Of a stretch of DNA of 64,000 bases, positions 9,327-18,284 are shown in pieces. The notes under the pieces were generated by a model. The model was not told the DNA's origin, searched no databases, and was given only the letters and a program-made list of their open reading frames with translations. How positions within the stretch are numbered: position 1 is the first letter of the stretch; each line of letters starts with the position of its first letter. Both the position numbers and the translations under genes were made by a program. Origin of the DNA: Pseudomonadota bacterium (GTDB taxonomy: Bacteria > Desulfobacterota > Binatia > Binatales > Binataceae); contig JAJPKA010000008.1 of assembly GCA_021323945.1 (NCBI GenBank), forward strand, positions 32,831-96,830. The letters run 5' to 3'.

Positions 9327-9490
9327 GGTTGACTTGTTCAAACCCTAGCATTCGTGCTGCTTTAGATGGTGCATTCGAGGTTAACTTTCGGTTAAAAAGC
9401 CGGAGGAAGGGAGGAACGGGGGGATTTGCCAGATTTTCGGCGTCCCTGGCGGCTTTCGGCAGGCGCGTTTGCCTTCGATTGAGTGCTGCT

Positions 9491-9520
9491 CGTGGTTCAC
9501 CGTGTTCTCGGTGAACCACG
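9491..9520. repeat. Perfect 12-bp inverted repeat (hairpin)
   Basis: CGTGGTTCACCG at 9491-9502 and its exact complement CGGTGAACCACG at 9509-9520 enclose a 6-base loop. No T-run follows on either strand, so it is not a standard intrinsic terminator. It lies about 180 bases upstream of the short hydrophobic peptide frame on the minus strand, so it could be a structured RNA leader or an operator. Confidence 0.6.
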
Positions 9521-9824
9521 AAGCGGCGACCTAAGTCATGTCGTTGGCTCCGCTCGAAAGTGCTTTTATGCGCGATGCACGAGACGGACGTGCGTCCCAA
9601 CCCGAATGCTTCCTGCGTGTTTCGTCGGCTGCGCTGGACGGCGGTTCTTTATCTCGATTATTTCTAGCTTTCTATGGTCTTAGGACCATTATGTAGGAGC
9701 CCGTAGGTCCGTTGTCGTCACGGAACCCGGTTCCGTGGCTTAGGGAGCACACCCCGGATAACGATTGATCGCGACGGCTTGGCCGCATATAGCGGGATGA
9801 TCGAATTTTGCTGCGCCTTCGGCT

Positions 9825-10379
9825 TCAGTGCTTCGCGGTCAAAGCATCTCGTGTCCGACTTTCGAGGAGGCTGACAACCATAATGGTCGCTACACCAACG
9901 GTTATCGCGCTGTCCGCCAGGTTGAATACAGGGTAACTGAATGCACCGTGATGGAAATAAATAAAGTCAATCACACGACCTCGTACCAGCCGGTCGATGA
10001 AATTGCCGAGCGTGCCTCCCAGGATCAGAGCTAATCCATTCCGCGAGCTAACCGAAGTACCTTCCCGGGCGATCAGGATCATCAGCACGACCGTCGCGAT
10101 CGACGAGAGCGCCAGAAAGAAGATATCGCGAATCGCGCTGGGCATTGTCGAGAAGAGGCTGAAGGCTGCTCCCGGATTCAGCGTGTAGGTAAGGTCGAGC
10201 CAGTTCGGAATCACCGTCCACGTCTCGTGGAAAGGTAATCGACCAGCGACGTAGAACTTGGACAGTTGATCCAATGCAACTACCGGAAACGTTATAGTAG
10301 CTAGCGCGGCGCATAAATTTCTGGCCGACCACGCGATCATCTCACTTGCCGCCGCGCCAGTCACCGGTGCTGGATCCAT
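9825..10379 (-). CDS. lspA: Lipoprotein signal peptidase II
   Basis: Inner-membrane aspartic protease that removes signal peptides from prolipoproteins. The two catalytic aspartates are in LGNFIDRLVRGRVIDFI and FNLADSAIT near the C-terminus, with four hydrophobic segments. The ATG at 10379, just after the ileS stop, is chosen. Upstream (10409) and downstream (10340) ATGs are possible, and none has a clear ribosome-binding site, which suggests coupling to ileS. The ileS-lspA order is common. Confidence 0.94.
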   Translation of the reverse strand: MDPAPVTGAAASEMIAWSARNLCAALATITFPVVALDQLSKFYVAGRLPFHETWTVIPNWLDLTYTLNPGAAFSLFSTMPSAIRDIFFLALSSIATVVLMILIAREGTSVSSRNGLALILGGTLGNFIDRLVRGRVIDFIYFHHGAFSYPVFNLADSAITVGVATIMVVSLLESRTRDALTAKH

Positions 10380-10384
10380 TGGTA

Positions 10385-13300
10385 TCAGGTCTGCACTATG
10401 GCACGGCATCGTACACAGAGTTCCGGATGCCCGCCATCAGCATAGTAGCACCAGCATCTTTGGCATTTTTGGCCGGGCGCTCGCTGACCGACGAGAATCG
10501 CTGGTGGATTATCGCTGATCCTCGCGAAATGGCCGTCACTGTGAAATTCACGTGCCCCGCCCGCTCGGGCGAGAAGTTGCCTTACCTCGGGCTCGGCCAG
10601 AATCTTGACCTCTGAAACTATGAATAGCTCTTTGAGGAGGTCACGATCGGCCTGAAGGTCTGCCCATCCGTCGCCGGTAGTGCCGTCGCCGGTAGTGCCG
10701 ACCGCTATCTGAGCTTCGAGTGGCGCGCCGATAGTACCCGACTGGCGCATTTGCTCGAGGAGCTTCAGGGTTTGGTCGCGCAGCTGTAATAACCGCTGCC
10801 ATCGCGCTTCGAGCGCCGGATCCAGCAACTCAGGTCGGGCCGCGGGTAGGGTCAACAGATGGACACTCTCCGCGGTTCTTCGCGGAATTCGAAGATATAC
10901 CTCGTCGGCAGTGAATGGGATTAATGGCGCCAGCATTCGTACTAGAGCATCCAGCACGACATAAAGCGCAGTTTGGGCCGAACGCCGCTCGAACGAATGG
11001 GCTCCGGAACAATAGAGCCGGTCACGGGCGACATCTATGTACAGCGAACTCAAGTCCACCACGACAAAATTCAAGATGGCATGAAAGGCGGCCTGAAAGT
11101 CATAATTCTCGAAAGCCTTCAAGACCGTGGACTTCAACCGTTCGAGCCGCGCCAGTATAAAGCGGTCCAACTCCGGCAAGCGCTCGATCGTCACCGCGTC
11201 GCGCTCGGGGTCGAAATCGTAAAGATTACCCAGCATATAACGGCAAGTGTTGCGGAGTTTGCGATACGACTCTGAAACAGCCGAATAGATGGTCTCGCCG
11301 AGTGCGATTTCCGCCGTATAATCCAGCGACGCATAGACCAGGCGCAGAACATCGGCTCCTAACCGCTCAACGATTTCAATCGCGTCAGGGGAGTTGCCCA
11401 GCGACTTGGACATCTTACGCCCCTGTTCGTCAACGGTCAGGCCATGATTAATAACATTGCGGAAGGGTGCGCTGCCCCGTTCGGCTACCGCGCAGACCAA
11501 AGATGAGCCGAACCAGCCGCGCGCCTGCTCGACCGCTTCAAGATAGGCGTCGGCCGGCCACGTCAGTTCAGATCGTAGCCCCAGCACTGCATTCTGAGAC
11601 GAGCCCGAGTCAAACCAGACGTCCAAAACATCTTCTTCTTTTGCGAAATCAGTCCCTCCACACTTGCTGCACTTGACCTTGTCCGGGACGAAATCGGCGG
11701 TTGGGCGCGCAAACCAGGCGTCAGAACCCTCTTGAGCGAAGAGCTGTTCGACGCGACGCATCGTTTCGATGTCGAGCATAATTTCACGGCAGCTGGTGCA
11801 CCGCAGAGCGGGGATCGGAACACCCCACGCACGCTGTCGCGAAAGACACCAGTCCGGACGCGTTTCGGTCATGTTGCGGATTCGTTCGCGCGACCATGAC
11901 GGGACCCAATTAACCTGATCTATCGCTTCGAGAATCCGAGCGCGCAACTGACGATGGTCAATATTGAGGAACCATTGCTCGGTTGCCCGAAAGATCAGCG
12001 GATTCTTGCATCGCCAGCAGTGCGGGTAGCTATGGCTATATTGATGAGCTGCCAACAGAGCGCCAATCTTGCGGAGATGCTCGACGATACTGTCGTTAGC
12101 ATCGAATACGTTCTGTCCCGCCCACTGGCCGGCATCCGCCGTAAACCGACCTTGGTCATCAACCGGCGTAAATGGAGTAAGGCCATATTGCGAGCCCACC
12201 ACGAAGTCTTCGTAGCCGTGGCCAGGGGCCGTGTGAACCAAGCCTGTACCCGTTTCAGCAGTAACGTGGTCGCCGTACATCAGCTTGACATCGCGCCCGG
12301 TGAAAGGATGACGAAAGATGTTCTGGCCGTCGAATCGATGCAGTACTTCGCGGTCGAGCGGGATTGTCCCCTCTACCGGCAAAGCGCATTCGCTCGCTAT
12401 GGACTGGACGAGTTTCTCGGCGACAATGTAATACCGGCCGCTGATCTTGAGCGCCACATAATCAAAGGCGGCGTTGAGGCAAATACCAAGATTGGCGGGC
12501 AAGGTCCATGGTGTGGTGGTCCAGATCAACGCGTATAGGTTGGCTGCTTTGTGCGCGGCGGCCAGCTCCGCCCGATCTGCCGGGTCGGCCGCGAGCGAGC
12601 CTGCGTCGGTCAGATTTGAATTAAGCGCAAAAGCGACATAAATCGATGGCGAAACGTGTAGGTCGTACTCAACCTCTGCCTCAGCCAGGGCGGTCCGATC
12701 ACTGAAACACCAATATACCGGTCTTAGCCCGCGGTAGACGTAACCGCCCTCGACCATGTGCCGCAGTACAGTTACCTCCGCGGCGTCATACTCCGGGCTC
12801 ATGGTCAGGTAGGGTGCAAACCAGTCGCCAATCACTCCGAGGCGGCGGAAATCACTTCTCTGAAGCTCGATCCATTTTTCTGCTTCCGCTCGGCACAAAC
12901 GTCGCAGTTCCAGTTTCGAAATGGTTCGCGCGCGGTCGCCCAAATCGCGGGAAACCTTGTACTCGATCGGCATTCCATGGCAGTCCCATCCGGGCACATA
13001 GGGAGTTGAAAACCCCATCATCGAACGTGACCGCACGACGAAATCCTTCAAAATCTTGTTGAGGGCGGTGCCCAAATGAACGCGGCCATTGGCGTAAGGC
13101 GGTCCGTCGTGGAGCACCCATTTGGGCCCATGCTTGCGCGCCTCGAGCAATCGTCCATAAAGGTTCAGTTCATCCCAGCGCCGCAGCATCTCAGGCTCGC
13201 GCTTGGGTAGATTTGCCTTCATGGGGAAATCGGTTTTGGGAAGCTGAAGGGTCGCTTTGTAATCCTTTGCTGGCACGTCCAGCTCTACGCCGAAAGCCAC

Positions 13301-13390
13301 TTCGGCGTACTTGACCTCCTGTATTATGTCTTGGGTAGCTGCCTCTGACACGCAAGAAACCGCCCTGCTGACAGAGTTCTTCCGTGTCAC
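10385..13390 (-). CDS. ileS: Isoleucyl-tRNA synthetase
   Basis: Charges tRNA-Ile with isoleucine. The longest frame is 1001 residues, and family similarity begins at KDYKATLQLPKTDFPMK (residue 42). The true start is therefore probably an internal GTG: at 13300, 14 bases after an AGGAGG at 13315-13320, or at 13276. Visible signatures are the class I signature as HLGT (residues 104-107, in place of HIGH) and KMSKS near residue 657. The C-terminal zinc-binding cluster follows as GQKCQRCWCYY and LCVRC. A 15-bp tandem duplication near the C-terminus encodes TTGDG twice. Confidence 0.96.
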   Translation of the reverse strand: MTRKNSVSRAVSCVSEAATQDIIQEVKYAEVAFGVELDVPAKDYKATLQLPKTDFPMKANLPKREPEMLRRWDELNLYGRLLEARKHGPKWVLHDGPPYANGRVHLGTALNKILKDFVVRSRSMMGFSTPYVPGWDCHGMPIEYKVSRDLGDRARTISKLELRRLCRAEAEKWIELQRSDFRRLGVIGDWFAPYLTMSPEYDAAEVTVLRHMVEGGYVYRGLRPVYWCFSDRTALAEAEVEYDLHVSPSIYVAFALNSNLTDAGSLAADPADRAELAAAHKAANLYALIWTTTPWTLPANLGICLNAAFDYVALKISGRYYIVAEKLVQSIASECALPVEGTIPLDREVLHRFDGQNIFRHPFTGRDVKLMYGDHVTAETGTGLVHTAPGHGYEDFVVGSQYGLTPFTPVDDQGRFTADAGQWAGQNVFDANDSIVEHLRKIGALLAAHQYSHSYPHCWRCKNPLIFRATEQWFLNIDHRQLRARILEAIDQVNWVPSWSRERIRNMTETRPDWCLSRQRAWGVPIPALRCTSCREIMLDIETMRRVEQLFAQEGSDAWFARPTADFVPDKVKCSKCGGTDFAKEEDVLDVWFDSGSSQNAVLGLRSELTWPADAYLEAVEQARGWFGSSLVCAVAERGSAPFRNVINHGLTVDEQGRKMSKSLGNSPDAIEIVERLGADVLRLVYASLDYTAEIALGETIYSAVSESYRKLRNTCRYMLGNLYDFDPERDAVTIERLPELDRFILARLERLKSTVLKAFENYDFQAAFHAILNFVVVDLSSLYIDVARDRLYCSGAHSFERRSAQTALYVVLDALVRMLAPLIPFTADEVYLRIPRRTAESVHLLTLPAARPELLDPALEARWQRLLQLRDQTLKLLEQMRQSGTIGAPLEAQIAVGTTGDGTTGDGWADLQADRDLLKELFIVSEVKILAEPEVRQLLARAGGAREFHSDGHFARISDNPPAILVGQRAPGQKCQRCWCYYADGGHPELCVRCRAIVQT
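10670..10699. repeat. 15-bp perfect tandem duplication inside ileS
   Basis: GTCGCCGGTAGTGCC is present twice, head to tail, at 10670-10684 and 10685-10699. It keeps the frame and inserts a TTGDG repeat in the C-terminal part of IleS, probably in a surface loop. Confidence 0.85.
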
Positions 13391-13918
13391 GCTCTTCCGA
13401 GCTTAGCATAACTGTCGCGTCTTCATCATGATAAGGGCGAAAGAGACCCGCTTGCTTCCGCCGCGTCTGAGCGTGACGGAAGCGCGGGTGTTGCTTGGAT
13501 GCTGGTTTTACAAATCCTGGGCGGGCCGAGAGAAGACTCCAGCGGCGCATTTGAGTTGTGGCTTTGACGGATGAGGTGACACCTTGCGGCCTGATGTGGC
13601 GGATTTTTCTCGTAGACCATTGCCGGGCAAGTGCGCAAGCGCTAAATGAAAGAGAAGCTTGACGGGGATGACCACTGACAAGTGCTGCATCGTGCAGCCA
13701 AAGACGCGCAACGACTGCTAGGCCAATCCCGCATGATGGTCGACATAAGATGGTCGGATGACGGACAGATGACCCCGATGAGTCTGCGCGTTACCGACGT
13801 CGAGCGCAACCTGCAATACTATCAAGGCGCGACTTAATCGTTCCCCCTCTACAAAGACCGAAATGCGTCGCCAGAATCTGAACATCGTTCCAGGTAGTCA
13901 CAGTGAGGAGGCTGGACT
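13391..13918. other. Intergenic region with decayed gene fragment
   Basis: About 530 bases upstream of ileS. It should contain the ileS promoter, but none can be assigned by eye. The only coding remnant recognised is a short VOC-like fragment at 13733-13870. Confidence 0.4.
13733..13870 (+). pseudogene. Glyoxalase/VOC-domain fragment with internal stop
   Basis: From the ATG at 13733 the frame reads to MSLRVTDVERNLQYYQGA, which resembles the first strand and helix of vicinal-oxygen-chelate domains (typically LRVTDLERSLAFYRD). A TAA at 13835-13837 interrupts it, and the same frame resumes with SFPLYKD, the expected next strand. Similarity then fades within 15 codons. I interpret this as a truncated, inactivated VOC gene. 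The short length keeps confidence low. Confidence 0.4.
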
Positions 13919-14587
13919 TTGCGAACAGGACCTTTAGTGCGACGAGGAGCCCACTCAATGCGGGCCGCTCAGCCTACGGCAGCAACACCACGTCACCCGC
14001 GGCTCTTCAGTAAGCAAAATCTCCAGTTACAAGCTTTCTCCCTGCCGCCTGCTGCCCCCGCGAGCGGAATTGCCTCAAGCTGTCGCCTGCCGATTAACCT
14101 TCGTAGCTTCCTTGCCCAACAGTTGGGATGTGAATCGGATGCCAGCGACGACACCATCCTTAAATATGCTGCGCACGCCGACCAGTTCACATTGAATAAA
14201 CTGGCGCGAGCGATCCGCCGTTACTCCACCGCCCTAGCTCACGAGGCATGGGTGCAATGCAGTGTGCCGGTAATCAGTTTTGCCGAGGCCCATCAACGCG
14301 GTTGCGCAGTGGTTCTTTGCCTGCGCTGTGCCAGAGTTGATTTTGGCGACGGGGCGCTGAACGATCATCAGAGTAATGGGTGCGTACCTATCACCCTGTG
14401 CAGAAAAGAAACCTGCCAAACACACGCCTCGACGACGAAGGATCCCGTCGCAGATGTTCCGGAACGGGTCCAACGTCTGGTCGAGGAGTTCCGGGCATTG
14501 CGCAGCGCATTTGGGTTATGCCACTTCGATCTCGATTGTTACCTGCGCGGCTCACACCTGATTCTGATGTGGCGGCCGCTCGGATAA
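13919..14587 (+). CDS. Hypothetical protein
   Basis: 222-residue open frame of unknown function. It starts with TTG at 13919, seven bases after a strong GAGGAGG, and there is an in-frame ATG at 13958. The product has a basic N-terminus, a central region with several cysteines (CAVVLCLRCARVDFG, then a further pair in CRKETCQTH), and a C-terminus rich in charged helix-formers. No known domain is recognised. The cysteines could bind metal, but the spacing fits no family I know. It may be lineage-specific or not a gene. Confidence 0.4.
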   Translation: MRTGPLVRRGAHSMRAAQPTAATPRHPRLFSKQNLQLQAFSLPPAAPASGIASSCRLPINLRSFLAQQLGCESDASDDTILKYAAHADQFTLNKLARAIRRYSTALAHEAWVQCSVPVISFAEAHQRGCAVVLCLRCARVDFGDGALNDHQSNGCVPITLCRKETCQTHASTTKDPVADVPERVQRLVEEFRALRSAFGLCHFDLDCYLRGSHLILMWRPLG

Positions 14588-14749
14588 ACCCACCCGGATG
14601 CGGTGAGGCTTGGGAGTCGGACAAATCTGACCCAAGCTCTCGCTTTCGCCTGCTCTGAATGCTGTTGGTGTGCGTGCCGATAATGTTGTAACTGAGAACT
14701 GCGCTTCTGCTGGGGCCGATGCCCGAGCGCAGCAGCTAGGTTAGCGGAG

Positions 14750-14947
14750 TCAGATAGCTGACGCTCGCCGACGGCGTTGCTCTTTTCGACGACGGCGCTG
14801 TGCCTCGGAACGCTTGCGTTTTCGGCGGACACTCGGCTTCTCGTAGAATGCCCGCTTCTTCATTTCCTTGAAAACTCCCTCTTTGGCCAGTTTGCGCTTG
14901 AGCACGCGCATAGCCTGGTCCAAAGAGCCTTCAACCCTAATCTCCAT
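14750..14947 (-). CDS. rpsU: 30S ribosomal protein S21
   Basis: Small-subunit ribosomal protein needed for initiation on structured messages. The 65-residue product starts MEIRVEGSLDQAMRVLKRKL and contains FKEMKKRAFYEKPSVRRKRK, followed by a very basic tail, all characteristic of bS21. The start at 14947 has GGAGG four bases upstream. A longer frame to 15043 has no family support. It lies between two unrelated genes rather than in a ribosomal operon, as is common for rpsU. Confidence 0.96.
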   Translation of the reverse strand: MEIRVEGSLDQAMRVLKRKLAKEGVFKEMKKRAFYEKPSVRRKRKRSEAQRRRRKEQRRRRASAI

Positions 14948-15053
14948 AAACCTCCGTACGGTCCACGCGAATTGACAATCGACAATAAGGCCAGCTTGAC
15001 GCAGTGTCAACCAAAAGGGCTCATGGCGACCTATCCACAGCAAAGCGACCGCC

Positions 15054-16442
15054 TCAGGGTGTTGATGCGGGGAGTTGCTGCGGCTTTTTCAGGAACAACA
15101 ACAACACCATCGCCGTCAGATTCAAGGCAGCGCTCAGATTAAAGGCTAGCCTGTAGCTATGTGCCGCGTCATAGATGAGGCCGGCGATCAATGGGCCAAA
15201 CGCCGCTGGCGCGCCGGCCAGTGCGAAAATGAACCCGACGATAGCGCCAATCTCGGCGCGGCCAAAAAAATCGCCCACCACTGCCGGAAACAGGGCGGTC
15301 ACGCCTCCATAAGAAAACCCGAATAAGGCCGCGGAAATATATAAGAGAACGATGCCCGAGCTCGCGGTGAAGCCGGCAAACGAAAGCCCTTGGAACAGCA
15401 GGCAGGCACCAAGACTGACAATGCGACCAAACCGATCAGAAAGTGGTCCAATCGCCAGGCGCCCCGCAAACCCCGCGAAGCCGATCACACTTATCGTCAT
15501 TGCTGCCGCGAACGCCGAGACCCCCATGTCGGTCGCAAACGGAACGATATGCACCATCGGCATAAAGACGACCAGCCAGGTCAGAGTGAAGATGATGTTC
15601 AGCAGCCAGAATGCCCCTGTGTGTCGGGCTTCTGCCAATGTGTAACTGCGTTCTTCCGCAAGATCAGCCGATAATTGTTGCGCAACTGGATCTTCGTCGA
15701 GGCCGTCCGGGCGTAATCCGACAGCTTCCGGCTGCTGCACCATTAAACATGAACAGCCAGCTATTGTGCATAGGGCGAGAAGACCAAGAATCAGGTATGC
15801 ATCTCTCCATCCATCCTTAAGTATGAGTGCATTGGCCAGCGGGGGAAAGACAAACATCCCGAAGCTCGCTCCAGCCGAGGCAATGCTCAAAGCCAGACCC
15901 CGCCGGCGGGCGAACCATCGCACGACCGTCGCATTACATGGAACGTAGGCCGCGCTCATCCCTAACGCAGCAATTAGACCGAGAGCCAGGTAGATGTGCC
16001 ACAAAAGGTGAACCCGGCTCATCAGCATGACTCCGGCCCCTAACAGGCAGCCGCCGGTCAGCAGCACGATGCGAGGTCCCCATCGATCGGTCAGTCTTCC
16101 ACTGACCAGACCGAGAGCGCTGTAGACAAATACGTAGATCGAGTAAGGAAGTGACAGGCTTCCGCGATTCCAGCCTGTATCAGCTGAAATATATGGCATA
16201 AACACGCCATAGCTGAACTGAACTCCATAAGCGATGCATAAAATGCTAAATGCGCTCGCGACAATCAGCCATCCGTAAAAGATTCGTCGCGGCTGTCTAT
16301 CGAATGCGAACGGACCCTTTCCGGTGTCGCCTAGCTGTTGAGATGCCGCACTGCTCAATTCGGCTTCAGTCTGCAAGGTGCTCGCGAATAGTGGCTTGAG
16401 GTTAGCTGTAGGATACGGAGAACCGTCGAAAAGTCTTTTCAA
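15054..16442 (-). CDS. MFS transporter, monocarboxylate/oxalate-formate type
   Basis: Twelve-helix secondary transporter of the inner membrane. The YGWLIVASAFSILCIAYGVQ opening and the R-x-[ST]-DRWGPR loop after helix 2 (GRLTDRWGPR) resemble the monocarboxylate porter and oxalate/formate antiporter group. A second D-R motif, GPLSDRFGR, starts the C-terminal half. Substrate cannot be assigned; small carboxylates are plausible. About 55 residues precede the first helix. The TTG start at 16442 is doubtful because no spaced ribosome-binding site precedes it. Confidence 0.85.
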   Translation of the reverse strand: MKRLFDGSPYPTANLKPLFASTLQTEAELSSAASQQLGDTGKGPFAFDRQPRRIFYGWLIVASAFSILCIAYGVQFSYGVFMPYISADTGWNRGSLSLPYSIYVFVYSALGLVSGRLTDRWGPRIVLLTGGCLLGAGVMLMSRVHLLWHIYLALGLIAALGMSAAYVPCNATVVRWFARRRGLALSIASAGASFGMFVFPPLANALILKDGWRDAYLILGLLALCTIAGCSCLMVQQPEAVGLRPDGLDEDPVAQQLSADLAEERSYTLAEARHTGAFWLLNIIFTLTWLVVFMPMVHIVPFATDMGVSAFAAAMTISVIGFAGFAGRLAIGPLSDRFGRIVSLGACLLFQGLSFAGFTASSGIVLLYISAALFGFSYGGVTALFPAVVGDFFGRAEIGAIVGFIFALAGAPAAFGPLIAGLIYDAAHSYRLAFNLSAALNLTAMVLLLFLKKPQQLPASTP

Positions 16443-16605
16443 CCCCTTGGTTCACTTCCACGACAGCAAAGCGCTCTCGTAATCCCAATCATCTCAGATT
16501 GCCTCATGCGCCATGGTTTCTCGGGTAGCTGTTCATACTACACACTGGCGGCAACCACCAAATGCGCTCTCGTCTGATAGCGAGTACGATCGAGGTCTGC
16601 CCATT

Positions 16606-17133
16606 ATGCCGCAGTTGCGCGACGTCCTGATCGATCGGCCCCGCGTGTTGTTCGTCGGGATCAATCCAAGTTTGCGGTCAGCTCAGCTGGGCCATCACTT
16701 TGCGGGTCGCGGCAACCCGTTTTGGCGTCTCTTGTCTGCCGCGCGCATTGTGCCAGAGCCCTTGACCTACGAGGACGACCAGAAACTGGTACGTTACGGG
16801 TTGGCATTGACCAATTTATGCAGTCGCGCAACGCGCTCAGCTTCGGAGCTGCAGCGCGACGAGATCCAACGCGGCAAAGCTAAGCTGCTTCGAAAGATCG
16901 CCCGTGTGCGACCGATGGTAGTGGCATTCGTCGGAGCGACAATTTATCGTTATTTTGCGGACAGTCCGGCCGAGTACGGCGTGGGTCCGAAGCGTCAAAT
17001 AATCAAAGGGGCACGGATCTTCGTCCTACCCAACCCTAGCGGCCTCAATGCCAACTTCCCCGGCTTCAAGGACAAGCTTGTGTGGTTTGAGCAACTACGG
17101 GAGTTCGCCCACCTCCCATCCATCGACCGTTAG
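16606..17133 (+). CDS. mug: G/U(T) mismatch-specific uracil-DNA glycosylase
   Basis: Excises uracil or thymine mispaired with guanine. The product contains the Mug/TDG active-site motif VLFVGINPSLRSAQLGHHFA with the catalytic asparagine, the GRGNPFWRLL continuation, and the LPNPSGLNANF motif at the C-terminus that inserts into DNA. The ATG at 16606 gives 175 residues, close to E. coli Mug, and GAGGT lies upstream. The frame is open back to 16513, but those residues have no family counterpart. Confidence 0.92.
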   Translation: MPQLRDVLIDRPRVLFVGINPSLRSAQLGHHFAGRGNPFWRLLSAARIVPEPLTYEDDQKLVRYGLALTNLCSRATRSASELQRDEIQRGKAKLLRKIARVRPMVVAFVGATIYRYFADSPAEYGVGPKRQIIKGARIFVLPNPSGLNANFPGFKDKLVWFEQLREFAHLPSIDR

Positions 17134-17828
17134 TCATGACAGCCATTGACAACCATCACAGACGCCAGGGCCCTTGCTGCGAGAAGCGATCGTCAGGCAC
17201 GGGCATTGCTCGCTCGTGCGGCAGCACGGAATTTGCTGAGCCAGGGGATGATTGCGATTTGACCAAGGGCTGAACACCAAACTTTGGCTTGGATGAATTT
17301 TGAATGGTTTATTCGGACATTTACACGGTAACTCGTCGCCAACATTCACGACTTTCGGCCGCTGCGCCGGCGAGCTTGATATGGAGGATGCGAAAAAGCC
17401 CTCAGAGCACGTGTCCCGACAAAAGCACCGCAACATCAGCGCTTCGAAAATGAATTTGCAACCATAGAGAAAACTAAATAGTTGCCCGCCGTCGCCCAAA
17501 ATCAGCTCCCGGGCAACACCCTAACAAGGCGATCAACGCGGCTCGAATCTCATTGAAACAATAGGAGCGAAGGTGAAATAAGCTCACGAATCAGCGCGGA
17601 TTCTACACCATGCTCGGGCTTTTCGTTGTTAGCAGTTCAATTACGGCTCAGCGTGTACAAACTATATTTGGGTCCCGACAGCATACTGTACACCAAGCCT
17701 TAGTAGTACAATCCCAAACGCAGTTAGTCGCAATGACTATAATTAGGCAGACGGAACCTTGGCTAAGCCTCTGAAACCCGGCGATAGCTTCCAACGAATA
17801 TATTGTAACATTATACTTAGAGGCTGCA
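17134..17828. other. Intergenic region
   Basis: About 700 bases with no recognisable gene. A 121-residue minus-strand frame (17134-17499) is cysteine-rich but has no motif or clear ribosome-binding site and abuts the mug stop, so it is not called. The distal part is A+T-richer and should contain the promoter of the next gene. Confidence 0.4.
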
Positions 17829-18284
17829 ATGCTAAAAGCCCGTCAAAATACCTGGTACGTTGTTGCGGACGCGACTAAAGCGCGCATAGTCAAATTGGAT
17901 GATGGTCCGGTTCGATCAACTGGCAAAGTCGAGCCAACGATCGTTGCCGTTCTCAACGAACAATTCATCGGCCACAATCTGAAGTCGCGCGAGGTCCTCG
18001 CCGATCGCGGAGGTCAGCGCACCCCAGGTCATCCCGCGATACCGGCTGATCCGCACAAGCACGCAAAAGCGGAGTTCGCGCTTGAACTTGCCCGCGTACT
18101 CGAGAAAGCTTTGAACGAACGCCGATTCGAGCACTTGATCCTGATTGCTCCGCCCGAGATGCTCGGCAACATACGGACTGCGCTCAGCGAAGAGGTGAAA
18201 AAGCGCGTGTTGGTCGAGGAGGATAAAGATTTAACCCAGCTTCCCGATAATGAATTGGCCCAACGGTTGGCCGAGCTGAGTTAG
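17829..18284 (+). CDS. Host-attachment / bacterial eRF1-like (baeRF) family protein
   Basis: 151-residue protein of the family annotated as required for attachment to host cells (AtsE-like), which is structurally related to eRF1 and Pelota middle domains. Visible family traits are the opening TWYVVADATKARIVKLDDG, a histidine-rich centre (PADPHKHAKAEFALELARVL) and the block HLILIAPPEMLGNIRTAL. In other bacteria such genes are often linked to stress or ribosome rescue, but the molecular role is not settled. It is monocistronic. AGAGG lies six bases before the ATG. Confidence 0.88.
   Translation: MLKARQNTWYVVADATKARIVKLDDGPVRSTGKVEPTIVAVLNEQFIGHNLKSREVLADRGGQRTPGHPAIPADPHKHAKAEFALELARVLEKALNERRFEHLILIAPPEMLGNIRTALSEEVKKRVLVEEDKDLTQLPDNELAQRLAELS

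Larger units (their letters stand above)
9032..9824. other. Gene-poor intergenic region
   Basis: Nearly 800 bases between the Asp-box gene and lspA. It holds a possible 26-codon minus-strand peptide gene (9233-9313) with a near-perfect ribosome-binding site and a 12-bp hairpin (9491-9520). Longer open frames here (for example minus 9307-9600) show no protein-like composition or recognisable motif. Confidence 0.4.

Noticed and set aside
11954..12538. 194-codon plus-strand frame
   Set aside because: Antisense to ileS, which is fully supported.
17134..17499. 121-codon minus-strand frame rich in cysteine
   Set aside because: No recognisable domain or clear ribosome-binding site; cysteine pattern fits no known metal site.
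17812..17817. TATACT as a -10 box
   Set aside because: Only 11 bases before the start codon and the ribosome-binding site would fall at the transcription start.
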